A stretch of DNA of 64,000 bases from Nocardia carnea NBRC 14403 (GCF_000308515.1 NZ_BAFV01000071.1:1-64000); one strand, 5' to 3'; positions 16,351 to 25,808 are shown, numbered from the stretch's first letter. Numbers and translations: made by a program. The notes: a model not told the origin generated them from the letters alone.

Positions 16351-17454
16351 GTGGAACAATCAGAAGTTGCCCCGGCGGTGCGGCGGCGTCGCGGCAAGGC
16401 GGCCTGGACGCTGCTCCTGCTGGCGCCGATCTGCGGCGAGTTGACGTTCTCGGCAGTGGGCATGCCGATCATGTGGCTGGTTTTTCCGGCGCTGATCCCG
16501 ATGTACGGGGCGGGGGTGCTGCTCGTGCGCGAGCTGGTGGTCCGGGCCGGAGGCGGTTGGCCGAGTTTGATCCTGATGGGGCTGGTGTACGAACTCGCCG
16601 AGGACGGCTTCGGTCTACAGGCGCTGACCAGTACGACGATGTACAACGCCGACGAATGGGGCTCGCGGTTACTCGGTTTCAACGCGACCTATTGGGAAAC
16701 CCAGGCCGGCTACCACATCGTGTTCAGCGTGATGATCCCCATCGTGATCACCGACCTGCTCTTCCCTGAACTGAAACAGCGTTCCTATCTGCGGCGGCGT
16801 GGTCTCGTGGGGGTCTCGCTCACCGCGCTCGCAGGCCTCGCGCTGGCGCGAGTGACATTCTCTGCCACCGAAGATCCCGGCTATCAGGCACCGATAGGGT
16901 TTTCGATCGGGCTCGTGATCGTCATGATCATCTTGTCCTTCGTCGCACTGCGGATTCTTTCGAACCGCGTATTGCCTGCCGGCCCTCTCCTGCAGGTGTC
17001 CGGCAACCACCGGGCGCCGGCCACGATTGTGATAGGTCCGGTCGCCGGTGTGGCAACGCTGGCCTTTTTGTGTCTGCTGTTCCCACGGGGTAATCCGCCG
17101 GAAGGTCCGGCCCTCGGCGAGGGCGTGTCCGTCTACCTTTCGATGGCGGCCGCTGCCGCAGTGGCGGTCGGGGTCTCGATGCTGATCCGCCGATGGTCCA
17201 GCTCCTCGGATTGGACTGACCGACATCTGATCTGGCTGGTCGGTGGCGCCCTGGTCGGCCACACCGCTGCCATGGTCCTCATGGTGCTTATCGACCCTCC
17301 CGACACACCGACCACGATCGCCGCTGTCACCACCGGAACGCTCGTGATAATCGTGACCGCGGTGCTTCTGACGAGATTGTCCGGGCGGGTGCTGCTTCGC
17401 GAGCAGGCAAGGCATGATCTGACAACACCGGCAACGTTATCCGGCCACGAATGA
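16351..17454 (+). CDS. Multi-pass membrane protein, probable TetR-regulated target
   Basis: 367 residues, GTG start at 16351 with AGGGGAG upstream. About nine to ten hydrophobic segments are spread over the length, without an ATPase or known transporter signature. LVYELAEDGFGLQALTS and YHIVFSVMIPIVITDLLFPEL are the most distinctive stretches. The family is not recognised. A transport or membrane-modifying role controlled by the divergent TetR is an inference from context only. Confidence 0.8.
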   Translation: MEQSEVAPAVRRRRGKAAWTLLLLAPICGELTFSAVGMPIMWLVFPALIPMYGAGVLLVRELVVRAGGGWPSLILMGLVYELAEDGFGLQALTSTTMYNADEWGSRLLGFNATYWETQAGYHIVFSVMIPIVITDLLFPELKQRSYLRRRGLVGVSLTALAGLALARVTFSATEDPGYQAPIGFSIGLVIVMIILSFVALRILSNRVLPAGPLLQVSGNHRAPATIVIGPVAGVATLAFLCLLFPRGNPPEGPALGEGVSVYLSMAAAAAVAVGVSMLIRRWSSSSDWTDRHLIWLVGGALVGHTAAMVLMVLIDPPDTPTTIAAVTTGTLVIIVTAVLLTRLSGRVLLREQARHDLTTPATLSGHE

Positions 17455-17576
17455 ATCGAGCCCGCACAGCAGTTCCGCGGCGGCGGGTGGTACTTCGCCG
17501 TGGAGTAGAAGCGCGCCTGGTTCGAGCGTCGGCGAGGCCGGATTTCCTCGGGTTCGCGCTGGACCCGGCGCAGTCC

Positions 17577-18953
17577 CTACAATCCGGGCGACCTCACCGT
17601 GCCCGGGCGGTAGCCGCCGCCGGCGTATTCGGGCAGGTTGATCTCGAGGCGGGCTCCGCCGCGGGGCGAGCTCGACAGTCGTGCGCTGCCGCCGGTGTGC
17701 CGGGCGGCTTCGGCGATGATGGCAAGGCCCAGGCCGGCGCCGCCGCGGGTGCGGCTGCGGTTGTCGTCGCTGCGTTCGAAGCGGCGGAACAGCCGGTCAC
17801 GGTCGGAGACCGGGACACCGTCGCCGTCGTCGTCGACCCAGAGGACAACCCGTTCGTTCTCGCAGCGCAGTGTGAAGTCGATGCGGCTGCGGGTGTGGCG
17901 GCGCGCATTATCGGTCGCATTGCGCACCGCCCTGGCCAGTAGCCTTTCGTCGGCGAGTACCCGGGCCGGCCCCACGGCCGCGATATCGACGGTGACACCG
18001 AGTTGGCGCAACCGGCTCGCTTCGGCGAGGACTATATCGTCGAGATCGACTTCGCCGCGGTTGTGGCCGCGGCCTTCCCCGAGACGTGCCAGCAGCAACA
18101 GATCATCCACCAGATCATGTAAACGGGCGGCCTCGCTGTCGACGACCCCGGCCAGCGATGCCAGATCGGTCGCCCCGGGATGCTGCAACGCGACCTGCGC
18201 GTGCTGGCGGATGGCGGCCACGGGCGAGCGCAGTTCGTGGGAGGCATCCGAGACGAACCGTTGCTGAGCCCGGTGCGATGACTCGAGCCGGTCGAGCATC
18301 CGGTTCATGGTTGCGGCCAGCCGCGCGACCTCGTCTTTCCCTGGGGGTGGATCCACCCGCCGGGAAAGATCCGCACCGATGGATTCGGCATCGAGCCGGA
18401 TGCGCTCGACCGGTCGCAGTGAGCGGCCGACTACCGCCCACATCAGTGCTGCGACGAAGGCGCTCACGGCGGGCACCGCGGCGGCCAGGAGCACAGCCGC
18501 CGACTGCACCGCGCTGTCGGCATCCTCGAGTGAGCGTGCGACGACAACGGATTGCACCGCTGCGGACTCCACCGGGATCGACGCCGATTGCACGACGTAG
18601 CTGTCTCCGCCGATGACGAAGCGCTCCGCGAACGGCACCGGAAGGGTCGGTCCCGCGGCGGAATCCCCCTCGGAGGTGGCGATCACGCGACCGTCCTGCT
18701 GGAGCTGGATGATGACATCGTCGACTTCCGACACCGGAAGCAATACCGGGTCTGCGGCGCTCTCGAGCCGGTGCTGCGCGTCCGTGGCGATCTGCGCGGC
18801 CTGGATATCGGCGGCCTTCGATTGCCCGGTGATCAGGGTGTGGCGGAACAACGCCAGAAAACTCACCGCACCGCAGGCCAGAACCGCCAGCACGATGGCC
18901 GTAGTCGTCACCGTGATCCGGACCCGCAGCGACGGTAGGCGCAGGTCAGACAT
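17577..18953 (-). CDS. Two-component sensor histidine kinase
   Basis: 458 residues. TM1 lies at about 12-36, an extracytoplasmic sensor at about 37-150, and TM2 at about 152-176. HAMP follows, then HisKA with SDASHELRSP (phospho-His at about 239) and HATPase_c with NATDNARRHT, DDGDGV and GGAGLGLAI. It is the EnvZ/OmpR class seen next to winged-helix response regulators. The start overlaps the regulator stop by 8 nt, so the two are co-translated. Confidence 0.93.
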   Translation of the reverse strand: MSDLRLPSLRVRITVTTTAIVLAVLACGAVSFLALFRHTLITGQSKAADIQAAQIATDAQHRLESAADPVLLPVSEVDDVIIQLQQDGRVIATSEGDSAAGPTLPVPFAERFVIGGDSYVVQSASIPVESAAVQSVVVARSLEDADSAVQSAAVLLAAAVPAVSAFVAALMWAVVGRSLRPVERIRLDAESIGADLSRRVDPPPGKDEVARLAATMNRMLDRLESSHRAQQRFVSDASHELRSPVAAIRQHAQVALQHPGATDLASLAGVVDSEAARLHDLVDDLLLLARLGEGRGHNRGEVDLDDIVLAEASRLRQLGVTVDIAAVGPARVLADERLLARAVRNATDNARRHTRSRIDFTLRCENERVVLWVDDDGDGVPVSDRDRLFRRFERSDDNRSRTRGGAGLGLAIIAEAARHTGGSARLSSSPRGGARLEINLPEYAGGGYRPGTVRSPGL

Positions 18954-19620
18954 CGGGCATCAGCCGATAACCAGCGCCGCGGATCGTGCGGATGGTATCG
19001 AGAGCGAACGGTTTGTCGATCTTGGCTCGCAGGTGTGCGATATAGACCTCGACGATATTGGAGTCACCGTCGAATTCGCCGTGCCAGACTCCGGCCAGAA
19101 TATCGCTTTTGGAGCGGATCACGCCGGGCTCGCGAGCGAAGAACGCCAGTACCGCGAATTCCCGGGCAGTCAGCCGTACCGGAGTGTCACCGCGCCGGAC
19201 CTCACGTGTGGCCGGGTCGAGCCTCAGACTCCCCACCCGCAGTGAGGTGGGGCGTTCCGGGCGGCCGCGGCGGATCAACGCGCGGAGCCGGGCGACGAGC
19301 ACCGGAAAATCGGCGGGTTTGATGACATAGTCGTCGGCACCGGTATCGAGGCCTTCGACCTGGTCCCATTCACCGTCCTTCGCGGTGAGCATGAGGATCG
19401 GTGTCCAGTTTCCCTCGTCCCGCAGGGTCCGGCATACCGCGTACCCGCTCATACCCGGCATCATCACATCCAATATGAGCGCGTCGTAGCGCACCTCACG
19501 CGCCCGCCACAGGCCGTCGGTCGCGGTGTAGGCGAGGTCGACGGCGAAACCCTCTGCCTGAAGCCCCCGCCTCAGCCCGTCGGCGAAGCGGCTCTCGTCG
19601 TCGACCACCAGGATGCGCAC
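18946..19620 (-). CDS. OmpR-family response regulator
   Basis: 224 residues, GTG start at 19620. The receiver has VVDDE at 5-9, the phospho-acceptor Asp51 in LILDVMMPG and Lys in MLTAKDG. The C-terminal winged helix has LTAREFAVLAFFAREPG and NIVEVYIAHLRAKID. It is the first gene of a two-gene operon with the kinase. The signal and regulon are unknown. Confidence 0.94.
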   Translation of the reverse strand: MRILVVDDESRFADGLRRGLQAEGFAVDLAYTATDGLWRAREVRYDALILDVMMPGMSGYAVCRTLRDEGNWTPILMLTAKDGEWDQVEGLDTGADDYVIKPADFPVLVARLRALIRRGRPERPTSLRVGSLRLDPATREVRRGDTPVRLTAREFAVLAFFAREPGVIRSKSDILAGVWHGEFDGDSNIVEVYIAHLRAKIDKPFALDTIRTIRGAGYRLMPDV

Positions 19621-19779
19621 GGCATCCAGTATGAATCGACACCGTGGGCCCGTTTCAACCGTGCTGTTCGCACACCGAGGTCGATGCAGTTAGGCGCTGC
19701 GACCTGTCGTTAATGCTGGCTTAAGCATTCGCCGGGCACCATGGCCGCGGCCGTTCACCATGAGAAGGAGTGCAACAGG

Positions 19780-20355
19780 ATGGGCGTAACCCTCGCGAAG
19801 GGTGGCAATGTATCGCTGTCGAAACAGGCACCGCATCTGACCGCGGTCGCGGTCGGTCTGGGCTGGGATGTGCGGTCGACCACGGGTGCCGAGTTCGACC
19901 TCGATGCCAGCGCCATGGCGACCGGGCCCGATCAGAAGGTCCTCTCGGATCAGCACTTCGTGTTCTACAACAACCTGCGTTCGCCCGAGGGCAGTATCGA
20001 GCACACCGGCGACAACCTCACCGGTGCGGGTGACGGCGACGACGAGGTGATCAATGTCGACCTGGCCGCCACTCCACCCACGATCACCAGCATCTTCTTT
20101 CCCGTCTCGATCCATGACGCGAATGCGCGGCAGCAGTCGTTCGGGCAGGTCCGCAATGCGTTCATCCGGGTCGTGGACCGGACGACGGGTTCGGAACTGG
20201 CCCGCTACGACCTGACCGAAGATGCCTCGACCGAAACCGCCATGGTGTTCGGGGAACTCTACCGCCACGGTACGGAGTGGAAGTTCCGCGCCATCGGCCA
20301 AGGGTATGCCTCCGGGCTGGCCGGAATCGCCCGCGACTACGGCGTCAACATCTGA
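19780..20355 (+). CDS. TerD family calcium-binding stress protein
   Basis: 191 residues from ATG at 19780 with GAAGGAG upstream. It opens with MGVTLAKGGNVSLSK. The calcium-site acidic residues are intact in FDLDASAMATGPD and TGAGDGDDEVI, and the late motif DLTEDASTETAMVFGELYRH is present. Such proteins take part in tellurite and general stress tolerance. It stands alone here, without the TerB/C/Z partners, and is followed by an RDD membrane protein. Length is normal. Confidence 0.95.
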   Translation: MGVTLAKGGNVSLSKQAPHLTAVAVGLGWDVRSTTGAEFDLDASAMATGPDQKVLSDQHFVFYNNLRSPEGSIEHTGDNLTGAGDGDDEVINVDLAATPPTITSIFFPVSIHDANARQQSFGQVRNAFIRVVDRTTGSELARYDLTEDASTETAMVFGELYRHGTEWKFRAIGQGYASGLAGIARDYGVNI

Positions 20356-20510
20356 TCTCGCCGAAAGCGTCGCTTGCCGGCCGAGCCGACCTCGACCGTG
20401 CCTACCAGTGGGGTTTCCGCGGCCCCGGTCGCAAGTAGCGCGACCTGCCACCGGGCAGGCGGAACCCGGTCCGGTCGATCAGTTCCGGTCTCTATCACAA
20501 GGAAGAATCA

Positions 20511-20990
20511 ATGAGCACAGACGGATACGATCCCCGACTCGGAACCCCTGTGGGGACCGCACCGGCTGGTCTGGGTAAACGTGCCGGCGCCCGTTTCATC
20601 GACTGGATCGTCGCCGGCGTTGTCGGGGCAATCCTGTTCTGGCTACTGAACAAATCCACCGGCATTCCCGAGTGGGTCTCTATCCTGCCCGGCGCAGGAT
20701 TCGGCTTCCTGTACTTCGTCGGCTTCGAGGTCACCACAGGGGCCACCCCGGGCAAGAAGCTGCTCGGGTTGCATGTCGAAGGGGCGGGCGGGGCGGCCGA
20801 GCCCGGTCTCAAAGAATCCGCGTTCCGCAACTCCTACATGCTGCTCAATCTCATCCCGTGTATCGGCGGCGTGCTGTGGTTCTTCGCCGCCCTGGGCATA
20901 GCGGTGACCATCGGCTCCAGCCCCACCAAACAGGGCTGGCACGATCGCTTCGCGGCCGGGACACGGGTCGTCGAGGACCAGTCGGGGTAG
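20511..20990 (+). CDS. RDD family membrane protein
   Basis: 159 residues with three to four hydrophobic segments. The R-D-D-type signature appears as RAGARFIDWIVAGVVG near residue 22, and TTGATPGKKLLGLHV is typical of the family. The last segment ends with KQGWHDRFAAGTRVV, also conserved. The function is unknown. It may share a transcript with TerD upstream, with a 155-bp gap. Confidence 0.88.
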   Translation: MSTDGYDPRLGTPVGTAPAGLGKRAGARFIDWIVAGVVGAILFWLLNKSTGIPEWVSILPGAGFGFLYFVGFEVTTGATPGKKLLGLHVEGAGGAAEPGLKESAFRNSYMLLNLIPCIGGVLWFFAALGIAVTIGSSPTKQGWHDRFAAGTRVVEDQSG

Positions 20991-21100
20991 CGCGGCCGGG
21001 CCGGACGAAAACTGATGAGCCGGACCGGCATCGTGGCTCCGCTGGTGGCAGACGACACGACGCCACCGGCTCGCGCAACGTTTGCCGTCGGCTGCGTCGA

Positions 21101-21406
21101 TCAGCTACCGGGCGGCGTACCCGCGGCAGGCTTCTTCTTGAACAGGGTGATACCGAAGCCCAATACGGTGATCCCGAAGAAACACAGCAGCAGGCCGCCT
21201 ATCTGCGCCTCGGCGTCGGTGTCCGGACTACGTGCGGAGTTCGAGGAGTTGGCGACGACATAGCTCGGATCGACAATCGCCTGGATCCCGACGACGAACA
21301 AGGCCAGTGCGGATAAGACCAGCATGATCCCGCCGACGAGGCGGCGGGTCGTCCGGCGCCGCGGGGCAGCGTGCTGGTCATGCTCCGAGGCATTGGACAG
21401 TGGCAT
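21101..21406 (-). CDS. Small two-TM membrane protein, hypothetical
   Basis: 101 residues with a basic N-terminus (RRRTTRR) and two membrane segments at about 24-46 and 71-89. A Ser/Asn-rich loop separates them. No family is recognised. The regular hydrophobic pattern and the normal start context support a real gene. Confidence 0.65.
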   Translation of the reverse strand: MPLSNASEHDQHAAPRRRTTRRLVGGIMLVLSALALFVVGIQAIVDPSYVVANSSNSARSPDTDAEAQIGGLLLCFFGITVLGFGITLFKKKPAAGTPPGS

Positions 21407-21500
21407 AGTTCCCCAAAATATACGGTGATAGTGCGGTAGATCCCTGTTCCGGCGCGGATAGCCCGGCCGATCGCCCGGGCCGGCCGGCCGTGCTACCCGG

Positions 21501-22961
21501 TCAGCAGCGTTCCCGTGGCCGCAGTCCTTGTTGCGTGGCGGGGCGGTTGCGGTAGGTGTCCTCCGCGAACCGCAGAAAGTACTGCAGATCCGCGAAGTCG
21601 GAGACAGGACCGAAGGAGACCCGGATCGCGCCGCCGCTGGGCAGACCGAGTGCCGTGATGTATTCCTCCATGGTGGCCATGCGCGTCCGGAACAGGCGGC
21701 TCAGGACCGGCAGGCTGATCCCGAAAGCGGCCTCGCCTGCCCCTGGATTACAGAAACAGCCGGTACGCAGGGAGATACCGGCTGCCGCCGACTCGGTGGC
21801 GATCAGGCGCTCGTCGATGACGATGCCTTCCGGGTCGAGGAAGTTGAACGTGACGGTGCCCCCGCGGCGCGCGGTATCCACCGGACCGTAAATCCGAATC
21901 ATCGGCGCCCCGTTGTCGTGGTGCAACGAGCTCAGCCGGTCCAGCAGCCAGCCGGTGAGGCAGGTGACGCGGCGGCGCACCGTATCGAGGCCGATTTCGC
22001 GCAGCCAATCGAGACCGAAGGTCACATCCGGGATGGACAGGAAGTTCAGTGTCCCGTCCTCGAATGCCGACTCGTCGTCGGCCGCGACGTGCCAATTGCC
22101 CTGCAGGCTCGCCGCGGCGATGGTGCCGCCCGCGAACCACGGCCGGCGCAGCCGGGCCAGCGTCGATCGGCGCGCGACGAGACAGCCGACGCCGGTGGGG
22201 TAGCCGAACAGCTTGTACCAGCTGATCGGGACGAAATCCGGCTGCACCACGCTCAGGTCGAGTGCGTTGGCCGGGAGGTAGGCGGCGGCATCCAGTAGTA
22301 CGTCGTAGCCGCGTCGGTGCGCGAATTCCACCCAGTCCAGGGGGTGCTGGACGCCCGTGAAATTGCTCTGTGCCGGGTACGCGAACAGTCCACGACCTCC
22401 GGTGGTGGTGATGCGGCCAGGGCGCAGGGCCGCGTCGACCGCTTCGTCGGTTGTGCGCAGGTCGGGTGTGTCGATAGGCGCGTACACCACCCGCCCACCG
22501 CGTGCCCGGGCGAATTCGCGGATACCGATCACAGAGTTGTGATTATCGGCGGCCACCACGTATCGCGAACCGCGGGTGAACGGATACGCCTCGCCCACGA
22601 GGCGGCAGGCCGCGGAGGCATTGGCGGTGAAGATCACACAGTATTCCGCGGGGTCGGCATTGAGATACGCCAGCACCGCGCGGCGGGCCTGCTCGACCGA
22701 ATCGGTGGCGGCCCGCGAGGTCGGATTCTCCGAATGCGGGTTGCCGAAACATTGTTCGGCCAGCCTGGCTTCGTGGGCCTGATGCTGAGCGGTTGCGGCG
22801 AGCCCGGCGCCGGCGAAGTCGAGATACACCACACCACCGTCGTCCAGATACCGGTACTCGGTGCTGCGCAGCAGATCCAAGGCGCCGGTGGTCTCGTAGT
22901 CGGGGTGAGCAGCCAGGAATTCTGCTGGGTCGGCGATCGTTTGTTCTCGGCTCGTATTCAC
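21501..22961 (-). CDS. Class V aminotransferase-fold PLP enzyme, molybdenum-cofactor-sulfurase-like
   Basis: 486 residues from GTG at 22961, with AGGAG upstream; the longer open frame to 23366 is Arg/Gly-rich and rejected. Matches to the MOCS N-terminal domain are VYLDFAGAG, CFGNPHSENPTS, CVIFTANASAACRLVGEAYPF, SWYKLFGYPTGVG with the PLP Lys at about 250, and RTGCFCNPGAGE with Cys402 and Cys404. MOCS proteins carry a MOSC domain after this; here it is absent. A cysteine-desulfurase-type activity on Cys is therefore likely, while the acceptor is uncertain. Confidence 0.88.
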   Translation of the reverse strand: MNTSREQTIADPAEFLAAHPDYETTGALDLLRSTEYRYLDDGGVVYLDFAGAGLAATAQHQAHEARLAEQCFGNPHSENPTSRAATDSVEQARRAVLAYLNADPAEYCVIFTANASAACRLVGEAYPFTRGSRYVVAADNHNSVIGIREFARARGGRVVYAPIDTPDLRTTDEAVDAALRPGRITTTGGRGLFAYPAQSNFTGVQHPLDWVEFAHRRGYDVLLDAAAYLPANALDLSVVQPDFVPISWYKLFGYPTGVGCLVARRSTLARLRRPWFAGGTIAAASLQGNWHVAADDESAFEDGTLNFLSIPDVTFGLDWLREIGLDTVRRRVTCLTGWLLDRLSSLHHDNGAPMIRIYGPVDTARRGGTVTFNFLDPEGIVIDERLIATESAAAGISLRTGCFCNPGAGEAAFGISLPVLSRLFRTRMATMEEYITALGLPSGGAIRVSFGPVSDFADLQYFLRFAEDTYRNRPATQQGLRPRERC

Positions 22962-23210
22962 ATGCGACTCCTGTGTGCGGCATAATCGGCCGAGTACTGT
23001 TTTTGTCCGGCGACTGCCGCAACAGACTCGCGCAAAACCGCCCCCGCCGCCACCGCTCGCGTTGCCGAGTGTGGGAAGGCCGGTCGCGCAGGATCTATTC
23101 CAGAACGATTCGCCACGCCGGCGTCGCGCCGTGCTCCGGCCCCGCTCGACCTGTGGGTTCATGCAGAAACCTGGGATCGGTAGGCGGCGAATACGGCATC
23201 TACTCACTGC

Positions 23211-23609
23211 ATGACATCTACGCAGCCTCCCGCAAACGAGCCGCAGTCCGCCGGTATGGACAAGAAGACCAGTGCGATCCTGTCCTACGCACTGGGGTGG
23301 CTCACCGGAATCATTTTCCTGTTCGTCGGCAAGAACGATTCCGATGTGAAATTCCACGCCTCGCAATCGATTGTCTTTTTCGGGGCGGTCTCGGCGGTCA
23401 ATATTGTTTTGAGTATCATCGGCTCGTTCCTCGGAGCCCTGGGGATCATCTTCGGCCTCGCCGGCCTCGCAGTCGTCGTTTTCGCGGTTGTCGTCTGGGT
23501 TATGGCCATGGTCGAGGCGAACAACACCGGCGGTGTCCGTGCGGAACTTCCCATTGTCGGAAAATTCACCGCCCCTTATGCCGATCGGCTGGCCAACGCG
23601 GTCAAGTAA
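23211..23609 (+). CDS. DUF4870 family membrane protein
   Basis: 132 residues. After a short hydrophilic N-terminus comes MDKKTSAILSYALGWLTGIIFLF, then VKFHASQSIVFF, both hallmarks of DUF4870 (Tic20-like). Three to four membrane segments are present. The function is not known. Two strong hairpins follow the stop. Confidence 0.85.
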   Translation: MTSTQPPANEPQSAGMDKKTSAILSYALGWLTGIIFLFVGKNDSDVKFHASQSIVFFGAVSAVNIVLSIIGSFLGALGIIFGLAGLAVVVFAVVVWVMAMVEANNTGGVRAELPIVGKFTAPYADRLANAVK

Positions 23610-23661
23610 CGTCCATATTCGAAGTCCGGAGATGGATCGTCGTCGGGAGTTCTGTCGCCCT

Positions 23662-23721
23662 CCCGCCGACGGTCGGCGGGGGTGGTCCGGAGATCAGCGG
23701 CCCGAGGTAGCCTCGGGCCGC
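23662..23721 (+). terminator. Tandem hairpins downstream of the DUF4870 gene
   Basis: Hairpin 1 is CCCGCCGAC / GTCGGCGGG (23662-23680). Hairpin 2 is GCGGCCCGAGG / CCTCGGGCCGC with a TAG loop (23697-23721). Both are perfect and GC-rich, 50-110 bp past the stop. They should insulate the kinase gene that starts at 23837. Confidence 0.7.
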
Positions 23722-23836
23722 CGGCGTCCGCGCGGAACAACCGTTATCTCGCGGACGCCCTGATCATGCTGTTGCATCAACCTCTGGAGCAAGTCGCGAT
23801 CGAACCACCGAGAACAGTTTCGGGTAGGTTTCGCTC

Positions 23837-24622
23837 GTGGTCGATAGTTTTGGCCCGTACCGGCTCGAGGAACTGCTCGGCCGCGGGGGCATGGGTGAGG
23901 TGTGGCGGTGTTTCGACACCGAGCAGCAGCGTGAGGTCGCGGTCAAGTTGTTGCCGCCGGCATTGTCCGGTGATGCCGAGTATGTGGCGCGGTTCCAGCG
24001 AGAAGCCCGTGTCGCGGCGCGGCTGACCGATCCGCATATCGTTCCGATTCACCGGTTCGGGGAATACGACGGCCGCTTGTTCATCGACATGCGCCTCGTC
24101 GAGGGACGTGACTTGGCCGAGGTGCTCTCGGTGACCGGAGCGCTCGCTCCGGCGCGGGCAGTCACCGTGGTGGAACAGCTGGCGGCGGCACTCGACGACG
24201 CCCACGACGCGGGGCTGATCCACCGTGATGTGAAACCGGCCAATGCGATGGTCACCAACGGAGTCCCGGAATTCGTCTACCTCACCGATTTCGGCATCGC
24301 ACAGATCGTGGATTCGGCTACCAGGTCGCGGTTGACCATGACCGGTGACACCATCGGAAGCCTCGAATACATGGCGCCGGAGCGGTTCGGCGCACGACCG
24401 GTCGATCGGCTTGTCGATGTCTACTCGTTGGGTTGCGTGCTGTACGAGTGCCTCACAGGTGTGAAGCCGTACCCGTATGGGGAGTTCGGTGCACTCATCA
24501 ACGCCCACTTGAATCAGCCTGCACCGCAACCGAGTGACACATCCCGCCCTGGTCGCGTTCGACCCGGTGATCGCTCGCGCACTGGCCGAAGACCCTGCCG
24601 ATCGGTATACCACCTGCGGTGA
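23837..24622 (+). CDS. Serine/threonine protein kinase domain (5' part of a frameshifted kinase-WD40 gene)
   Basis: GTG start at 23837. A Hanks-type kinase is complete: GRGGMGEV P-loop at 15-22, VAVK Lys37, HRDVKPAN with Asp132, DFG with Asp152, and APE at 181. After HLNQPAPQPS (about residue 233) the match jumps to the next frame, and the rest of this frame (DTSRPGRVRPGDRSR...) is off-frame noise. The continuing match starts at 24534-24540, so one extra base (or a real +1 shift) near 24536 splits the gene. The joined product would have about 645 residues. Confidence 0.85.
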   Translation: MVDSFGPYRLEELLGRGGMGEVWRCFDTEQQREVAVKLLPPALSGDAEYVARFQREARVAARLTDPHIVPIHRFGEYDGRLFIDMRLVEGRDLAEVLSVTGALAPARAVTVVEQLAAALDDAHDAGLIHRDVKPANAMVTNGVPEFVYLTDFGIAQIVDSATRSRLTMTGDTIGSLEYMAPERFGARPVDRLVDVYSLGCVLYECLTGVKPYPYGEFGALINAHLNQPAPQPSDTSRPGRVRPGDRSRTGRRPCRSVYHLR

Positions 24623-25772
24623 GCTGGCCGCTGCCGCACGCGCCGCGCTCACCGCTACACCGGCCACCGCGGCGACTGTCGTACGTGGGCCCGGCGTGGT
24701 CCCTGGCGCGGTCCCCGGCGCGGGCAGCGGCCGCCCAGGCCGCGCCCGCCGCCGGCTGTGGATCGTCGCCGCGATCGTCGTCGCGGTCATCACCCTCGCG
24801 GTCGGCACCACTCTTGCCGTGCGGCTCGGGGATGACGACGATTCCATCGCCACGCTGACCGGCCCCGCAGGCGAGGTGACCACGATTACCACCGCCCAAC
24901 GCGAGGGCCGCCAGGTCATCATTTCCGGCAGCGCAGACAACTCTGTCCACACCTGGGACCTCGCGAGCGGCCAACCGGTCGGCACGCCCCTGACCGGCGA
25001 CGAGGGCGTCGAAGCCATCGCCACCGCCCAACGCGACGGCCGCACAGTCATCGTCGCCGCGTGCCGAGACACAATCCGGCTCTGGGATCTCGCCACCGGC
25101 CGAGCTGTGGGACATCCACTGACCGGCCAACGCGGCACCGACCTCGATGCGCTCACCACGACCCGACTCGACGGTCGTACCGTGATCGTCGGCGCCCGCT
25201 GGGACTATCTCGAGGCCTGGGACCTCGCCGATGGCGAACCGGTCGGCACACCCCAAAAGGGGCACACAGATTACGCCACCGCTATCACCACCGCCGAACG
25301 CGAGGGCCGCGTGGTCGCCGTCACCAGTAGCAACGATAAGACGATTCGCATCTGGGACCTCGCCACAGGCGACCCCGTGGGCCCGCCGCTGACCGGTCAC
25401 ACCGATACCGTCTACAGCGTCGCGACCGCCCGACTCGACGGCCGTACCGTCATCGTCTCCGCCGCCACCGACAAGACGATTCGCATCTGGGATCTCGCCA
25501 CCGGTCGACCGGTCGGTACACCCATCACCGGATCAGCGGCCCTCTCGTGGACCCTGACGACGTCGCAGCGCGACGGCCGCACCGTCATCATCGCCGGCGG
25601 CTTCGACAACAAGATCCATGTCTGGGACCTCGCCACCGGTCAACCAGTGGGCAAGCCTCTCTCCGGCCATACCGATAGGATCACGGCTGTCACGACCGCG
25701 CAACGCGACGGCAGGACTGTCATCGTCTCCGGCGGCAAGGACAAAACGGTGCGCGTCTGGAACATGCCCTAG
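24534..25772 (+). CDS. WD40-repeat sensor portion of the split kinase gene
   Basis: The frame opens at GTG 24534 and starts with HPALVAFDPVIARALAEDPADRY. This is the end of a kinase domain, so the piece belongs to the preceding kinase. A linker, one TM segment (LWIVAAIVVAVITLAVGTTLAV) and about seven WD40-like repeats of 44 residues follow (DGRTVIV...IWDLATG.PVG..LTGH). That is a membrane-anchored extracellular propeller, as in PknD-like receptor kinases. It could only be a separate protein if translation restarted at the GTG. Confidence 0.82.
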   Translation: MTHPALVAFDPVIARALAEDPADRYTTCGELAAAARAALTATPATAATVVRGPGVVPGAVPGAGSGRPGRARRRLWIVAAIVVAVITLAVGTTLAVRLGDDDDSIATLTGPAGEVTTITTAQREGRQVIISGSADNSVHTWDLASGQPVGTPLTGDEGVEAIATAQRDGRTVIVAACRDTIRLWDLATGRAVGHPLTGQRGTDLDALTTTRLDGRTVIVGARWDYLEAWDLADGEPVGTPQKGHTDYATAITTAEREGRVVAVTSSNDKTIRIWDLATGDPVGPPLTGHTDTVYSVATARLDGRTVIVSAATDKTIRIWDLATGRPVGTPITGSAALSWTLTTSQRDGRTVIIAGGFDNKIHVWDLATGQPVGKPLSGHTDRITAVTTAQRDGRTVIVSGGKDKTVRVWNMP

Positions 25773-25778
25773 TTCGGA

Positions 25779-25808
25779 TCCCGGCCTCTGAGCTGCTCCG
25801 GGCCGGGA
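25779..25808 (+). terminator. Stem-loop after the kinase-WD40 gene
   Basis: TCCCGGCC / GGCCGGGA is an exact 8-bp stem with a 14-nt loop, starting 7 bp after the stop, in the convergent gap before the protease gene. Confidence 0.45.

Noticed and set aside
22961-23366. Longer N-terminus for the MOCS-like enzyme
   Set aside because: The extra 135 residues are low-quality Arg/Gly-rich sequence, and the GTG at 22961 has a proper ribosome site.
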